This document shows, piece after piece, positions 15,861 through 24,792 of a stretch of DNA of 54,625 nucleotides. This DNA is from Thiofilum flexile DSM 14609. Lineage in GTDB: Bacteria > Pseudomonadota > Gammaproteobacteria > Thiotrichales > Thiotrichaceae. The DNA is taken from positions 162,995 to 217,619 of the forward strand of contig NZ_KB904780.1 in assembly GCF_000380185.1 (NCBI RefSeq), written 5' to 3'. Each line of letters starts with the position of its first letter. Within the stretch, counting starts at the first letter, position 1. The notes under the pieces were generated by a model. That model saw only the letters and a program-made list of their open reading frames with translations, was not told where the DNA came from and made no database searches. The translations under genes were made by a program, and so were the position numbers.

Positions 15861-17818
15861 CAACCCATACACCAGAATTAACGCCTGCTCGTCTAGATAT
15901 AACGGCTCAAGGCGATCCCTTTGCTACTGAGTTTGGCGACTGTTATTTTTCGCGGGCGGGTGGGCTGGCTGAAACCCGCTATGTTTTTCTAGAGGGCAAT
16001 CACCTACCCCAGCGATGGCAGCAGCAAGAACCATTCACGATTTTAGAAACAGGATTTGGTACAGGGCTTAATTTTTTAGCCACTTGGTATGAGTGGCAGC
16101 AAGACCCTAAGCGCTGCCAAACCCTACATTATATCGCTATTGAAAAACACCCCATACCCAAAGCGACTTTAGCAGCTTTGCTACATTGGGAGGAGTTACG
16201 CCCCCTTGCTGTAGAGTTATTGAAAGCCTATCCGCCTTTGATTAAGGGGCTGCATGCTCTTATTTTGGCACAAGGTCGAGTGCGTTTAAGTTTATATTTT
16301 GATGATATTGCAGACACTTTAACGGAGCTAAATACTAAAGTTGATGCTTTTTACCTAGATGGTTTTGCACCTGATCGTAATGAAGCTATGTGGTCACCCA
16401 CGGTATTGCAACGTTTAGCACAATGGGCAAAACCTCACGCCACCCTCGCCACTTTTACTGCTGCAGGCGCAGTACGGCGACATTTACAAGCCGCTAGCTT
16501 TAATGTGGTAAAACGCAAAGGTTTTGGCACTAAGCGTGAAATGATCACCGCCAGCATTGCTACTCCCGCAACGGCTAACGCGACCCAGCCTTGGTTTGAA
16601 CGCTCTAATACCGCTTATGCCAATAAAACAGCTACTATCATTGGTGCCGGCTTAGCAGGCTGTCAAATCGCCTATGCCTTAGCCCTTCGTGGTTGGCAAG
16701 TGACGGTCTTAGAACGCCATGCCGCTATTGCCTGCGAAGCCTCTGGTAATCCAGCCGGTATCGTTTCCCCTAAAATGACCGCACATTGGAGCTGGGGTGA
16801 GGCTTTTTATCGCCAAGCTTTTATTTTTGCTACTCAACAGCTTAATGGCTTAGCCAGTGAATTAGGTCAAGATTGGCAGCCCTGCGGTGTATTACAATTA
16901 AATCATGATACTCGTGAGCTAGAGCGCTGGCAGTCTATTCAAAATCGCGCCTTAGATAAGCAATTTATTCAGCTACTTAATAGAGAGGAGGCCAGCACTA
17001 TCGCGGGAACTTCCTTGCCTAGTGGGGGCAGCTATTTCCCTGAGGGGGGGTATTTAAAACCCAGCACATTATGTCGGGTGCTCCTCAATCATCCTAATAT
17101 TACCCTGCATACTCATACCGAGGCATTAGAGCTGCAATATTGCCAACCTTATTGGCAGATTAGTTCGGCGCAAAGGGTGGTGAGTGAGAGTGCTACAGTG
17201 GTACTCACTAATGGGCGCGATATACCTCGATTTTTACCTAACCAACACTTCCCACTACAGGCCGTCTGGGGACAAACCAGTCGTGCTCAGGCAACAGAAC
17301 AAAGTCAGCGCCTGCAATGTGTGTTAGGACATGAGGGGTATATCACTCCTAGCTTTAATGGGGAACATATTTTTGGGGCAACCTTTGAACGCGAATCTGT
17401 GCAATCTAGGGTCACTATCGCGGCGGATAATAGCAATTGGCAGCAACTCAATGAGCAACTCCCCACACTCGCTCAAGAGCTGAAACCTTACACTAGCGGA
17501 CATGCCGCCATGCGGATGAGCACACCTGATCGCTTTCCTTATGTAGGAGCCATACCTAGCCTAGACTTTTATCGGGAAGCCTATAGTGATTTACAACATG
17601 GACGCCATTGGCAAACCTATCCGCCTGCTCACTATCAAACCGGGCTATATGTGCTGACTGGGCTTTCTGCTCGCGGTTTAACTACTAGCGCCCTGTCTGC
17701 GGAAGTCTTAGCCGCTGATATGAATCAAGACCCTATTCCACTACAAAATACTTTACAGCATTCCCTACATAGCGCTCGCTTCATCATTCGAGCGCTGAAA
17801 CGTGGACAAACTATTTAA
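15857..17818 (+). CDS. mnmC: Bifunctional tRNA (mnm5s2U34) methyltransferase/FAD oxidoreductase MnmC
   Basis: MnmC finishes the mnm5 modification of U34 in tRNAs for Lys, Glu and Gln. The 653-residue protein contains both halves: an N-terminal SAM methyltransferase (ETGFGTGLNFLATW at about residue 62 and VDAFYLDGFAPDRNEAMW) and a C-terminal DAO-type FAD oxidase (IIGAGLAGCQIAYALALRGW, then EASGNPAGIVSPK). The length equals that of standard MnmC. It overlaps the CysZ-like gene by four bases and ends three bases before the convergent next gene. Confidence 0.96.
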   Translation: MTTHTPELTPARLDITAQGDPFATEFGDCYFSRAGGLAETRYVFLEGNHLPQRWQQQEPFTILETGFGTGLNFLATWYEWQQDPKRCQTLHYIAIEKHPIPKATLAALLHWEELRPLAVELLKAYPPLIKGLHALILAQGRVRLSLYFDDIADTLTELNTKVDAFYLDGFAPDRNEAMWSPTVLQRLAQWAKPHATLATFTAAGAVRRHLQAASFNVVKRKGFGTKREMITASIATPATANATQPWFERSNTAYANKTATIIGAGLAGCQIAYALALRGWQVTVLERHAAIACEASGNPAGIVSPKMTAHWSWGEAFYRQAFIFATQQLNGLASELGQDWQPCGVLQLNHDTRELERWQSIQNRALDKQFIQLLNREEASTIAGTSLPSGGSYFPEGGYLKPSTLCRVLLNHPNITLHTHTEALELQYCQPYWQISSAQRVVSESATVVLTNGRDIPRFLPNQHFPLQAVWGQTSRAQATEQSQRLQCVLGHEGYITPSFNGEHIFGATFERESVQSRVTIAADNSNWQQLNEQLPTLAQELKPYTSGHAAMRMSTPDRFPYVGAIPSLDFYREAYSDLQHGRHWQTYPPAHYQTGLYVLTGLSARGLTTSALSAEVLAADMNQDPIPLQNTLQHSLHSARFIIRALKRGQTI

Positions 17819-17821
17819 CTA

Positions 17822-18421
17822 TCACTGGCTATTGCTAGGTGGCATAGCGGGAACCATGGGTGGTAGCTTATTAGCCGTAGGAGCGGGCGCTGCCCCATTA
17901 GGCTGAGCCTGATTCGCAAACCGGGGCAGTGTAGCGGCTGCGGGCATCGGAGTCGTAGTGGCTGGGTTAGTCGTCGCGGGTGCAGTCGCTGGCCTAATAA
18001 CTGTACCATTTTGCGCAGGTGGCGTGGCTACACGATTCATAGTCGACTGTAACGCTGCTGGGCGTAGAGCATCAATCTTCTTATCAAGATCATTATTTTT
18101 AATCGTAGCGGCCTGAATACTATTCCCCAAACCGATATTCTCTTCCTCTAATGCTTCTAACTGTTCAATCAGTACATCTAAGCTACTACGCATGGTGCGA
18201 TATTTCGTTTGGTCAGCCTTAGATAAAGCTGCTATTTCAGCATCCGATAAGCGAGGAGTCCCCTTTAGCTGATCCAAAAAAGCACGATTACGTTGTTGTG
18301 ATTGCTTTAGTTGTAAAGCTAAAGCGGTCGTCATAGCGGTATCATCTGCTTGTGCAGGCGTAAAACCGACCGCAGATAAGGAGAAGAATGTTAAATAACT
18401 CATAAGTGAACGCGAAAACAT
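17822..18421 (-). CDS. Secreted coiled-coil protein with Pro/Ala-rich tail, unknown function
   Basis: I do not recognise this 199-residue protein. It has a signal peptide (hydrophobic LMSYLTFFSLSAVGF, cleavage probably after AQA at about residue 25), a charged helical stretch from about 60 to 115 suited to a coiled coil, and a low-complexity tail rich in Ala, Pro, Thr and Asn. The layout resembles periplasmic envelope-spanning or peptidoglycan-proximal linkers. It is followed at close range by the 145-residue gene upstream on the same strand, so they may be one operon. Confidence 0.6.
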   Translation of the reverse strand: MFSRSLMSYLTFFSLSAVGFTPAQADDTAMTTALALQLKQSQQRNRAFLDQLKGTPRLSDAEIAALSKADQTKYRTMRSSLDVLIEQLEALEEENIGLGNSIQAATIKNNDLDKKIDALRPAALQSTMNRVATPPAQNGTVIRPATAPATTNPATTTPMPAAATLPRFANQAQPNGAAPAPTANKLPPMVPAMPPSNSQ

Positions 18422-18446
18422 AAACCTTTACCCCATTCTTAAAGTT

Positions 18447-18884
18447 TTAATTAAATAGCCGTCGCCACCAACGCTTACGACTTTGGGTAGCGGGTAGAAC
18501 ATCTGATAGATAAGTAGGCTTTACTTTACACAGCAACCAACCCGGTAATATAGTTTTGCCACTACTACCACATACTGAACCTAACTGCTCAGGATCAAAT
18601 ATTTTTACAAATTGTGGCTTTTTTAGGTCATCCGCATAGACAATGCCACAGTAGTCTTCAGCATGCTCTTGACGCAATAAGTGATCTATTTCTTGGATAA
18701 AATGCTGCACCTGCTCGCGGCTGGCGGGCATATCAGGAACCTTTTCACTTAAGGCATAAATATACCAACCACCCTCTACATCTGCACGTATGGCATCCCA
18801 CAAAGTATCGAGCTGTTCCCAACGTAATACTCCCCAGAATTGCCCCTTAAATGCTTGCATGAATCGTTGTTCTGTCTGCTCCAC
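18447..18884 (-). CDS. Conserved-looking cytoplasmic protein of unknown function
   Basis: The 145-residue protein has no signal peptide or membrane segment. It contains several Trp and aromatic positions (FWGVLRWEQLDTLWDAI, GGWYIYAL), two Cys in CGIVY and SVCGSSG, and an Arg-rich C-terminus. No family is recognised. It lies 25 bases upstream of the secreted coiled-coil gene on the same strand. Confidence 0.6.
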   Translation of the reverse strand: MEQTEQRFMQAFKGQFWGVLRWEQLDTLWDAIRADVEGGWYIYALSEKVPDMPASREQVQHFIQEIDHLLRQEHAEDYCGIVYADDLKKPQFVKIFDPEQLGSVCGSSGKTILPGWLLCKVKPTYLSDVLPATQSRKRWWRRLFN

Positions 18885-19125
18885 GTCATTGACCTCAACT
18901 GTCTAGAGTGACTTATCATTATAGACTTACCCTTATAATAGCTGAGCTAAAACCCATGTAAAACAGGTATATTGAATTATCACTAGCCGCTATACTACTA
19001 ATAACCGTCTTGAACGTTTACCATACTGAACAATTAAGCTATTTTATCGAAGAGGTATGTGCTAGAAGAGAGCGTTTGTATTTAGAATACTTCTAGACCC
19101 ATAATGACATTCACGTAAAACCCCG

Positions 19126-19144
19126 CACCACGACCAAAGTGGTG
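19126..19144. promoter_or_regulatory. Inverted repeat in the leader of the stalked cytochrome gene
   Basis: CACCAC and GTGGTG flank a 7-nt spacer, about 37 bases before the start codon. It could be an operator or an mRNA leader hairpin. The rest of the 296-base gap 18885-19180 shows no gene. Confidence 0.35.
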
Positions 19145-19180
19145 AGTTAACGGTTATTTTCTTATCAGGAGTGAAAATTA

Positions 19181-21052
19181 ATGAATAAACTTGCTGTAAG
19201 CGTCACTGCCCTACTTTTAGCAATGGGTATGCTCAGTGGCTGCGGTGAAAAAGAGGATAAGGCAACGGATGCCAGCAAAAGTACCACCACTAGTACTACT
19301 ACATCCTCCACTACTGAACAAGCAGTAGCAGCGACCAAAGAATCAGCCGAAAAAACCGCAGATGCAGCTACAACAGGTGCAGAGTCACTCGCTCAAGCGG
19401 CTAGTAAAGCTACTGAAAATATTGCCACTAATGTCACTGAAGCGGCGAAAGATGCGGCTGATGCAACTAAAGCTGCCGCTACAAATACTGTTGAGGCAAT
19501 TAAAGATACGGCTGCTGAAGCTAAAGCAGGTACAGAGTCACTCGCTCAAGCTGCTGCTAAAGCTACTGAAAGCATAGCCGCCAATGTGACTGATGCTACT
19601 AAAGAGACCGCTCAAACCACCACTGATGCTGCGGATGCTACTAAAGAAGCGGTAGCCGATGCTGCTACTACTACAGAAGCTGCTAAAGAAACTGCCACTG
19701 AGACTGTTGAAGCTACTAAAGAAGCCGCTACTGATACAGCTGAGGCTACTAAAGAAGCAGTGGCGGATGCTGCGGATGCTACTAAAGAGGCTGCTTCTGA
19801 GACTGTTGAAGCTACTAAAGAAGCCGCTTCTGAAACTGTTGAAGCAGCTAAAGAAGCTACCTCTGAGACTGTTGAGGCAACTAAAGATGCTGTTGCTGAG
19901 ACTGCTGATGCCACTAAAGAAGCCGCTACGGCAACTACTGAAGCTGCCACTGAGACCGCTAAAGATGCTGCTACTGCTACGACTGAAGCCGCTACTGCTA
20001 CCACTGAAGCGGTGAAAGACGCTGCCACTGCTACAGCCGAGGCTGCACAAGATGCTGGCACTGCCGTGGCCGAAAAAACTGAACAAGCTGTAGAGGCAAC
20101 TAAAGAAGTCGTTGCTGATGCTGCGACCGCCACCACTGAAGTTGCTAAAGATGTTGCTACTGCCACTACTGAAGCCGCTACTGCTACCACTGAAGCGGTG
20201 AAAGACGCTGCTACGGCTACAGCCGATGCTGCTACAGATGCTGGCACTGCTGTGGCTGAAAAAACTGAACAAGCCGTAGAGGCAACTAAAGAAGTCGTTG
20301 CCGATGCTGCGACCGCTACCACTGAAGTTGCTAAAGACGTTGCTACTGCCACTACTGAGGCCGCTACTGCTACCACTGAAGCAGTAAAAGACGCTGCTAC
20401 GGCTACAGCCGATGCCGCACAAGATGCTGGCACTGCTGTTGCTGAAAAAACTGAACAAGCCGTAGAGGCAACTAAAGAAGTCGTTGCCGATGCTGCGGCC
20501 GCCACCACTGAAGTTGCTAAAGACGTTGTTACTACCACTACTGAGGCCGTTACTGCCACCACTGAAGCGGTGGAAGACGCTGCTACGGCTACAGCCGATG
20601 CTGCTAAAGATGTTGGCACTGCCGTGGCTGAAAAAACTGAGCAAGCCGTAGAGGCAACTAAAGAAGTCGTTGCCGATGCTGCGACCGCTACCACTGAAGC
20701 GGTGAAAGATGCTGCTACTGCTACTACAGAAGCCGTTGCTGCAACAGGTGCTGCGGTTGCTGGTGCAGGTGTTGCGACCCAAGCCACACAAGCAGCTCAG
20801 GATATGGCTAGCCCGAATGGTGAAAAGGTTTACCGCAGCCTATGCTTTAGCTGCCATGATGCCGCTATTGCAGGCGCACCTAAGCTAGGTGATAAGGAAG
20901 CATGGGCACCACGTATTGCTACGGGTATGGATGCACTTTATGAAGCCTCTATCAAAGGTAAAAATGCTATGCCTGCTAAAGGTGGTAATCCAGCCCTCAG
21001 CGATGATGATATTAAAGCCTCTGTAGATTGGATGGTTGAGCAGTCTAAATAA
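19181..21052 (+). CDS. Lipoprotein cytochrome c with a very long Ala-rich repeat stalk
   Basis: The 623-residue protein starts with a lipoprotein signal (LSGC, Cys21). Residues 30-535 are almost entirely Ala, Thr, Glu, Lys, Asp and Val in 11-residue units like ETVEATKEAAS, as in group 3 LEA proteins and apolipoproteins, and then in longer near-identical 62-residue units. The last 80 residues form a class I cytochrome c domain: CFSCH at 555-559 binds haem and AMPAKGG supplies the probable Met ligand, resembling cytochrome c5. The protein is probably anchored to a membrane, with the haem domain held at a distance by an extended helical stalk. It has its own terminator. Antisense frames over the repeats are artefacts of composition. 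Confidence 0.85.
   Translation: MNKLAVSVTALLLAMGMLSGCGEKEDKATDASKSTTTSTTTSSTTEQAVAATKESAEKTADAATTGAESLAQAASKATENIATNVTEAAKDAADATKAAATNTVEAIKDTAAEAKAGTESLAQAAAKATESIAANVTDATKETAQTTTDAADATKEAVADAATTTEAAKETATETVEATKEAATDTAEATKEAVADAADATKEAASETVEATKEAASETVEAAKEATSETVEATKDAVAETADATKEAATATTEAATETAKDAATATTEAATATTEAVKDAATATAEAAQDAGTAVAEKTEQAVEATKEVVADAATATTEVAKDVATATTEAATATTEAVKDAATATADAATDAGTAVAEKTEQAVEATKEVVADAATATTEVAKDVATATTEAATATTEAVKDAATATADAAQDAGTAVAEKTEQAVEATKEVVADAAAATTEVAKDVVTTTTEAVTATTEAVEDAATATADAAKDVGTAVAEKTEQAVEATKEVVADAATATTEAVKDAATATTEAVAATGAAVAGAGVATQATQAAQDMASPNGEKVYRSLCFSCHDAAIAGAPKLGDKEAWAPRIATGMDALYEASIKGKNAMPAKGGNPALSDDDIKASVDWMVEQSK
20009..20698 (+). repeat. 186-bp tandem repeat, three full copies and a partial fourth
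   Basis: Copies begin at 20009, 20195, 20381 and 20567, exactly 186 bases apart, each starting at A-V-(K/E)-D-A-A-T-A-T. The fourth stops after about 132 bases. Divergence between copies is small and partly synonymous. They encode the distal part of the cytochrome stalk and are likely to vary by recombination. Confidence 0.92.
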
Positions 21053-21077
21053 TAGCGACTTGTTCAAGCCTATCTTG

Positions 21078-21102
21078 GAAAGCCCCCTAGTGGGGCTTTC
21101 TT
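21078..21102 (+). terminator. Terminator after the stalked cytochrome gene
   Basis: GAAAGCCCC and GGGGCTTTC form a perfect 9-bp stem with loop CTAGT, followed by TT. It begins 25 bases after the stop codon. Confidence 0.85.
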
Positions 21103-21190
21103 ATTTGCCAGATTTCTAAGCTAACTAACACAGACACATAACTGCAGTTTCTATATACTACCGAACTTTCGATCGCCCATATTTATCGTT

Positions 21191-22390
21191 ATGAACCCAG
21201 ATTTACAGCGTTTACAGCCTTATCCTTTTCAGAAAATTCAAACCTTATTAAATGGATCACAGCCCCCGGCTGATAAAAAGCTGATTTCATTAGCCATTGG
21301 CGAGCCTAAACACCCGACACCAACATTTATTTTTGAAGCGATTCAACAGCATATCACTGGACTAGCTAACTACCCGTTGACCAAGGGTGATAGTCTGTTA
21401 CGTAGCACCATTGCCTTGTGGCTCACGCAACGCTTTCAATTACCTGCTGACTCTATTAATCCCGAACAGCATGTGATTCCGGTTAATGGGACACGTGAGG
21501 CTTTATTTTCTTTTGCTCAAACTATAGTAGATCGCACCCAACCCCATGCTACTGTTGTGATGCCTAATCCGTTTTATCAGATTTATGAAGGTGCGGCCTT
21601 ATTAGCAGGTGCTCAACCCGAATTTTTGGCTTGTACGGCAGACAATGGCTTTATTCCTGATTTTGAGCGGGTTCCTGCTGAAGTATGGGAGCGTTGTCAA
21701 TTACTTTACATCTGCACACCGGGGAATCCTACGGGTGCGGTGATGTCAATTGCACAGTTGCAACAGGTATTAAATTTGGCTGAGCGTTATGATTTTGTGG
21801 TGGCCTCGGATGAATGTTATTCCGAACTTTATTTTGATGAAGCTAATCCACCAGTAGGGTTATTACAAGCGGCTGCCCAAATGGGTAATACTAATTATCA
21901 GCGTTGTGTGGTCTTTCATAGTCTCTCGAAACGCTCAAATGCGCCCGGATTACGTTCTGGTTTTGTCGCTGGTGATGCGGAGATACTCGCACGTTATTTA
22001 CAGTATCGTACCTATCATGGTTGTGCTATGCCCCCACCTTTTCAAGCGGCGAGCATTGCTGCCTGGCAGGATGAGGCACATGTAAAGGCTAATCGTGCTG
22101 CGTACCAACGTAAATTTAAGCAAGTACTTGATATTTTAAGCCCGGCGCTACCCGTGAATTTACCGGATGCAGGTTTTTACCTTTGGCCTGAAACTCCGCT
22201 GGACGATCAGGTATTGACTAAAGCCTTATATCAAGCGGGTGTACAGGTCGTTCCGGGGAGTTATCTCTCGCGTGCAGTGAATGGCTTGAATCCCGGACAA
22301 AATCGCATACGTATGGCACTCGTTGCAACCGAGCAAGAGTGTACTGAAGCAGCATGGCGCATACGTCACTATTTAGAATCTTTAATTTAA
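21191..22390 (+). CDS. dapC: Succinyldiaminopimelate aminotransferase DapC
   Basis: This fold-type I PLP aminotransferase would convert N-succinyl-L-2-amino-6-oxopimelate to succinyl-DAP for lysine and peptidoglycan synthesis. The 399 residues show the class I pattern: GEPKHPTPTFI near the N-terminus, YICTPGNPTGAVM, the SDECYSELYFDE block and the PLP-lysine motif SLSKRSNAPGLRSGF. The adjacent dapD, 26 bases downstream, encodes the preceding step, which supports DapC over other aminotransferases. Confidence 0.93.
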   Translation: MNPDLQRLQPYPFQKIQTLLNGSQPPADKKLISLAIGEPKHPTPTFIFEAIQQHITGLANYPLTKGDSLLRSTIALWLTQRFQLPADSINPEQHVIPVNGTREALFSFAQTIVDRTQPHATVVMPNPFYQIYEGAALLAGAQPEFLACTADNGFIPDFERVPAEVWERCQLLYICTPGNPTGAVMSIAQLQQVLNLAERYDFVVASDECYSELYFDEANPPVGLLQAAAQMGNTNYQRCVVFHSLSKRSNAPGLRSGFVAGDAEILARYLQYRTYHGCAMPPPFQAASIAAWQDEAHVKANRAAYQRKFKQVLDILSPALPVNLPDAGFYLWPETPLDDQVLTKALYQAGVQVVPGSYLSRAVNGLNPGQNRIRMALVATEQECTEAAWRIRHYLESLI

Positions 22391-22416
22391 ACGGAATGGC
22401 TGGAGTGAATTAAACC

Positions 22417-23250
22417 ATGTCTGATTTAGCACAATTACAACAGATTATTGAAACGGCTTTTGAAAAGCGAGCCGAAATTACCCCGAAAACAACGGATGAA
22501 ACGGTACGCAATGCGGTACAACACGCCTTAAATTTACTCGATAGTGGTCAATTACGAGTTGCTACTCAACGCGGCGTGGGTGATTGGGTAGTGAATGAGT
22601 GGCTAAAAAAGGCGGTATTGCTGTCCTTCCGTTTAGAAGAAAATGCCGTTTTAAATGATGGCTATAGTACTTATTACGATAAAGTACCTTCAAAATTTCA
22701 TGGCTGGAGTGCTGAACAATTTGCCCAAAGCGGCATTCGTGTCGTACCACCAGCGGCAGCACGGCGCGGCTCTTATATCGCCTCTGGCACCATACTCATG
22801 CCCTCCTTTGTCAATATTGGGGCTTATGTCGATACTGGCACCATGGTGGATACCTGGGCTACCGTAGGTTCTTGTGCTCAAATTGGTAAGAATGTGCATT
22901 TATCCGGTGGAGTCGGCATTGGTGGCGTCTTAGAGCCTTTACAAGCTTCACCGACTATTATCGAAGATAACTGCTTTATTGGCGCTCGCTCTGAAGTGGT
23001 TGAAGGGGTAATTGTTGAGGAAGGTGCGGTCATTTCCATGGGTGTCTATATTGGACAAAGCACCCGTATTTATGACCGTGAAAATGATGAGGTAATCTAC
23101 GGTCGCGTGCCAGCAGGTTCTGTGGTCGTGTCCGGCAATTTACCCGCCTCTGATGGCAAATACAGCTTGTATTGTGCGGTTATTGTGAAGCGTGTTGATG
23201 CTAAAACCCGCAGCAAAGTGGGTATTAACGAGCTATTACGCGGCATATAG
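22417..23250 (+). CDS. dapD: Tetrahydrodipicolinate N-succinyltransferase DapD
   Basis: DapD uses succinyl-CoA to open and succinylate tetrahydrodipicolinate. The 277-residue protein has a helical N-terminal domain and a left-handed parallel beta-helix built from hexapeptide repeats (for example [20 protein letters not shown], then [10 protein letters not shown]). Length and motifs match the E. coli enzyme (274 residues). It is probably coexpressed with dapC. Confidence 0.97.
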   Translation: MSDLAQLQQIIETAFEKRAEITPKTTDETVRNAVQHALNLLDSGQLRVATQRGVGDWVVNEWLKKAVLLSFRLEENAVLNDGYSTYYDKVPSKFHGWSAEQFAQSGIRVVPPAAARRGSYIASGTILMPSFVNIGAYVDTGTMVDTWATVGSCAQIGKNVHLSGGVGIGGVLEPLQASPTIIEDNCFIGARSEVVEGVIVEEGAVISMGVYIGQSTRIYDRENDEVIYGRVPAGSVVVSGNLPASDGKYSLYCAVIVKRVDAKTRSKVGINELLRGI

Positions 23251-23268
23251 CCTGACTCTCATCCAAGA

Positions 23269-23296
23269 CACACCCAAATTACACGCATTGGGTGTG
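23269..23296 (+). terminator. Probable terminator after dapD
   Basis: CACACCCAA pairs perfectly with TTGGGTGTG across a 10-nt loop, 18 bases after the dapD stop. The T tract is weak, so the strength is uncertain. It also lies just past the end of the convergent lipoprotein gene. Confidence 0.55.
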
Positions 23297-23310
23297 TTAT
23301 CGCATAGTTA

Positions 23311-23607
23311 TCAATCTATTACTGTTACCTTAGGTTTACGTACTGGTAAGGGGCAGAAATTCACCGAACAGGCACTATTATCAATTGTCGTGTCGCTAGT
23401 GGTCTTTTCGGTAGCGACAGGGACTTGATACCCCGCTTTAACTACACCGACTGGACTAATGGAAACTGTATCCGCTTTAGCAACGGCTACCGTTGGTGTT
23501 GTTACCGTATTATTGGCTAGAGGCTCTTGTGGGCCTTGTGCGCAACCAACCACCACGATACTAAAAATGACTAAGCCCATTGATTTTAAAGATATAAGCG
23601 TTGGCAT
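23311..23607 (-). CDS. Small lipoprotein of unknown function
   Basis: The 98-residue protein has a lipoprotein signal with lipobox VVGC (Cys22) and a Thr/Val/Ala-rich, mostly disordered mature part with two further Cys in SACSVNFCPLP. A ribosome site AAGG stands seven bases before the ATG. No family is recognised. It is a single gene, convergent with dapD. Confidence 0.65.
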   Translation of the reverse strand: MPTLISLKSMGLVIFSIVVVGCAQGPQEPLANNTVTTPTVAVAKADTVSISPVGVVKAGYQVPVATEKTTSDTTIDNSACSVNFCPLPVRKPKVTVID

Positions 23608-23694
23608 AAAGCAACCTTTTTACTAGAAATAGTTAACAATATAATTTTTTAAAATCACTAATTGTATTAAATATACAACACTTTATGTCAATAA

Positions 23695-23717
23695 ATAAGA
23701 TTAATTTTTAATCTTAT
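23695..23717. promoter_or_regulatory. AT-rich perfect inverted repeat between the lipoprotein and adhesin genes
   Basis: ATAAGATTA and TAATCTTAT flank ATTTT within the AT-rich divergent intergenic region. It may be an operator shared by the two divergent genes. The right arm side could also act as a weak hairpin. Confidence 0.4.
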
Positions 23718-23829
23718 CATAATATTTACTCTAACAGCTTAGCATTCACACCTAGTCACGCTCTGTCTATCATTTTGCTATACTTAAAGACTCACCTCTT
23801 TTTAAGTAACACCCCACTGGAGCAAGCAA

Positions 23830-24777
23830 ATGATTAATAAGACAAATATAGTAACATCCTCCCTGTTATTGCTGTTTTGTGCCCCTATTGGGTTGGTTAC
23901 ATCGAGCTATGCGGGGACACTCGATGGCGCGGTGGAGGCTAGTGGTAATAATGTTGCCATTGGTGATCAGGCTGCGGCGCGTGGTACAAATGCTACATCC
24001 GTAGGCGCTTTTAGTTTTGCTGATGGTGAGTTTTCCGCCGCATTTGGTATGGGTAGTAGTGCTGCAGGTGACGGGGCTACCGCTTTGGGCAATAATGCAG
24101 AAGCCTCTGCATTAGGCAGCTCCGCTGTTGGGCAAGGTGCCCAAGCTCGTGGCAACAATAGTAGTGCATTTGGCAGTACCGCCGCTGCTGAGGGCGAGGA
24201 TAGTTTAGCCTTTGGATTTCAAAGCTTTGTTAGCGAGGCTCAAAGTATTGCTGTTGGTACGAATGCACTAGCAACAGCAATACGCAGCACTAGTTTAGGC
24301 ACAGAGTCCAGTACTTCAGGCGCTAATTCTATGGCACTCGGTTATCAAGCAGAAACCACTGAGGCCGCCACGAACTCTGTTGCCTTAGGTAATGGTAGCT
24401 TAGCAACAGAGGCCAATACGGTTTCCATTGGCAATGCGGATACGGGTTTAACTCGCCGCCTTACCAATGTTGCAGCAGCGGTCAATGATAATGATGCTGT
24501 CAATTATGCTCAATTCCAAACCACGATTAAAGGTACGCGTGAAGATGCCTTTGCGGGTATTGCTAGTGCAGCCGCTCTGATACCTGCGACCCCTAGTGCA
24601 GCCGGTAAAACGGCGGTTTCAATGGGAGCTGCCACCTATCGGGGCGAACATGCTTTGGGCGTTTCAGTCAATCGTCAATTGTTACATAGTCGCTATCGCA
24701 CTCAGATTTCTGGCGGCGTTGCCTATGACAGCTCCCAACATACATTAGGACGTGTGGGTGTTGCGTGGGAGTTTTAA
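23830..24777 (+). CDS. Compact YadA-type trimeric autotransporter adhesin
   Basis: The 315-residue protein has a Sec signal (cleavage near SYAG, residue 28), a head of YadA-like 14-residue repeats (short S-x-A-x-G-x-x-x blocks such as SVALGNGSLATEANTVSIGN), a neck-like LTNVAAAVNDNDAVNYAQF segment, almost no stalk and a C-terminal anchor of about 70 residues that would form a 12-stranded trimer beta-barrel and ends in Phe (VAWEF). It is much shorter than typical adhesins. The protein is expected at the cell surface for attachment. Confidence 0.9.
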   Translation: MINKTNIVTSSLLLLFCAPIGLVTSSYAGTLDGAVEASGNNVAIGDQAAARGTNATSVGAFSFADGEFSAAFGMGSSAAGDGATALGNNAEASALGSSAVGQGAQARGNNSSAFGSTAAAEGEDSLAFGFQSFVSEAQSIAVGTNALATAIRSTSLGTESSTSGANSMALGYQAETTEAATNSVALGNGSLATEANTVSIGNADTGLTRRLTNVAAAVNDNDAVNYAQFQTTIKGTREDAFAGIASAAALIPATPSAAGKTAVSMGAATYRGEHALGVSVNRQLLHSRYRTQISGGVAYDSSQHTLGRVGVAWEF

Positions 24778-24792
24778 CTAACGCCCCCTCTA

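Noticed and set aside
19538-20791. Two long antisense open frames over the stalked cytochrome gene
   Set aside because: They are Ser/Gly/Phe- or Ala/Val-only translations forced by the repeat composition, with no ribosome site and no domain.
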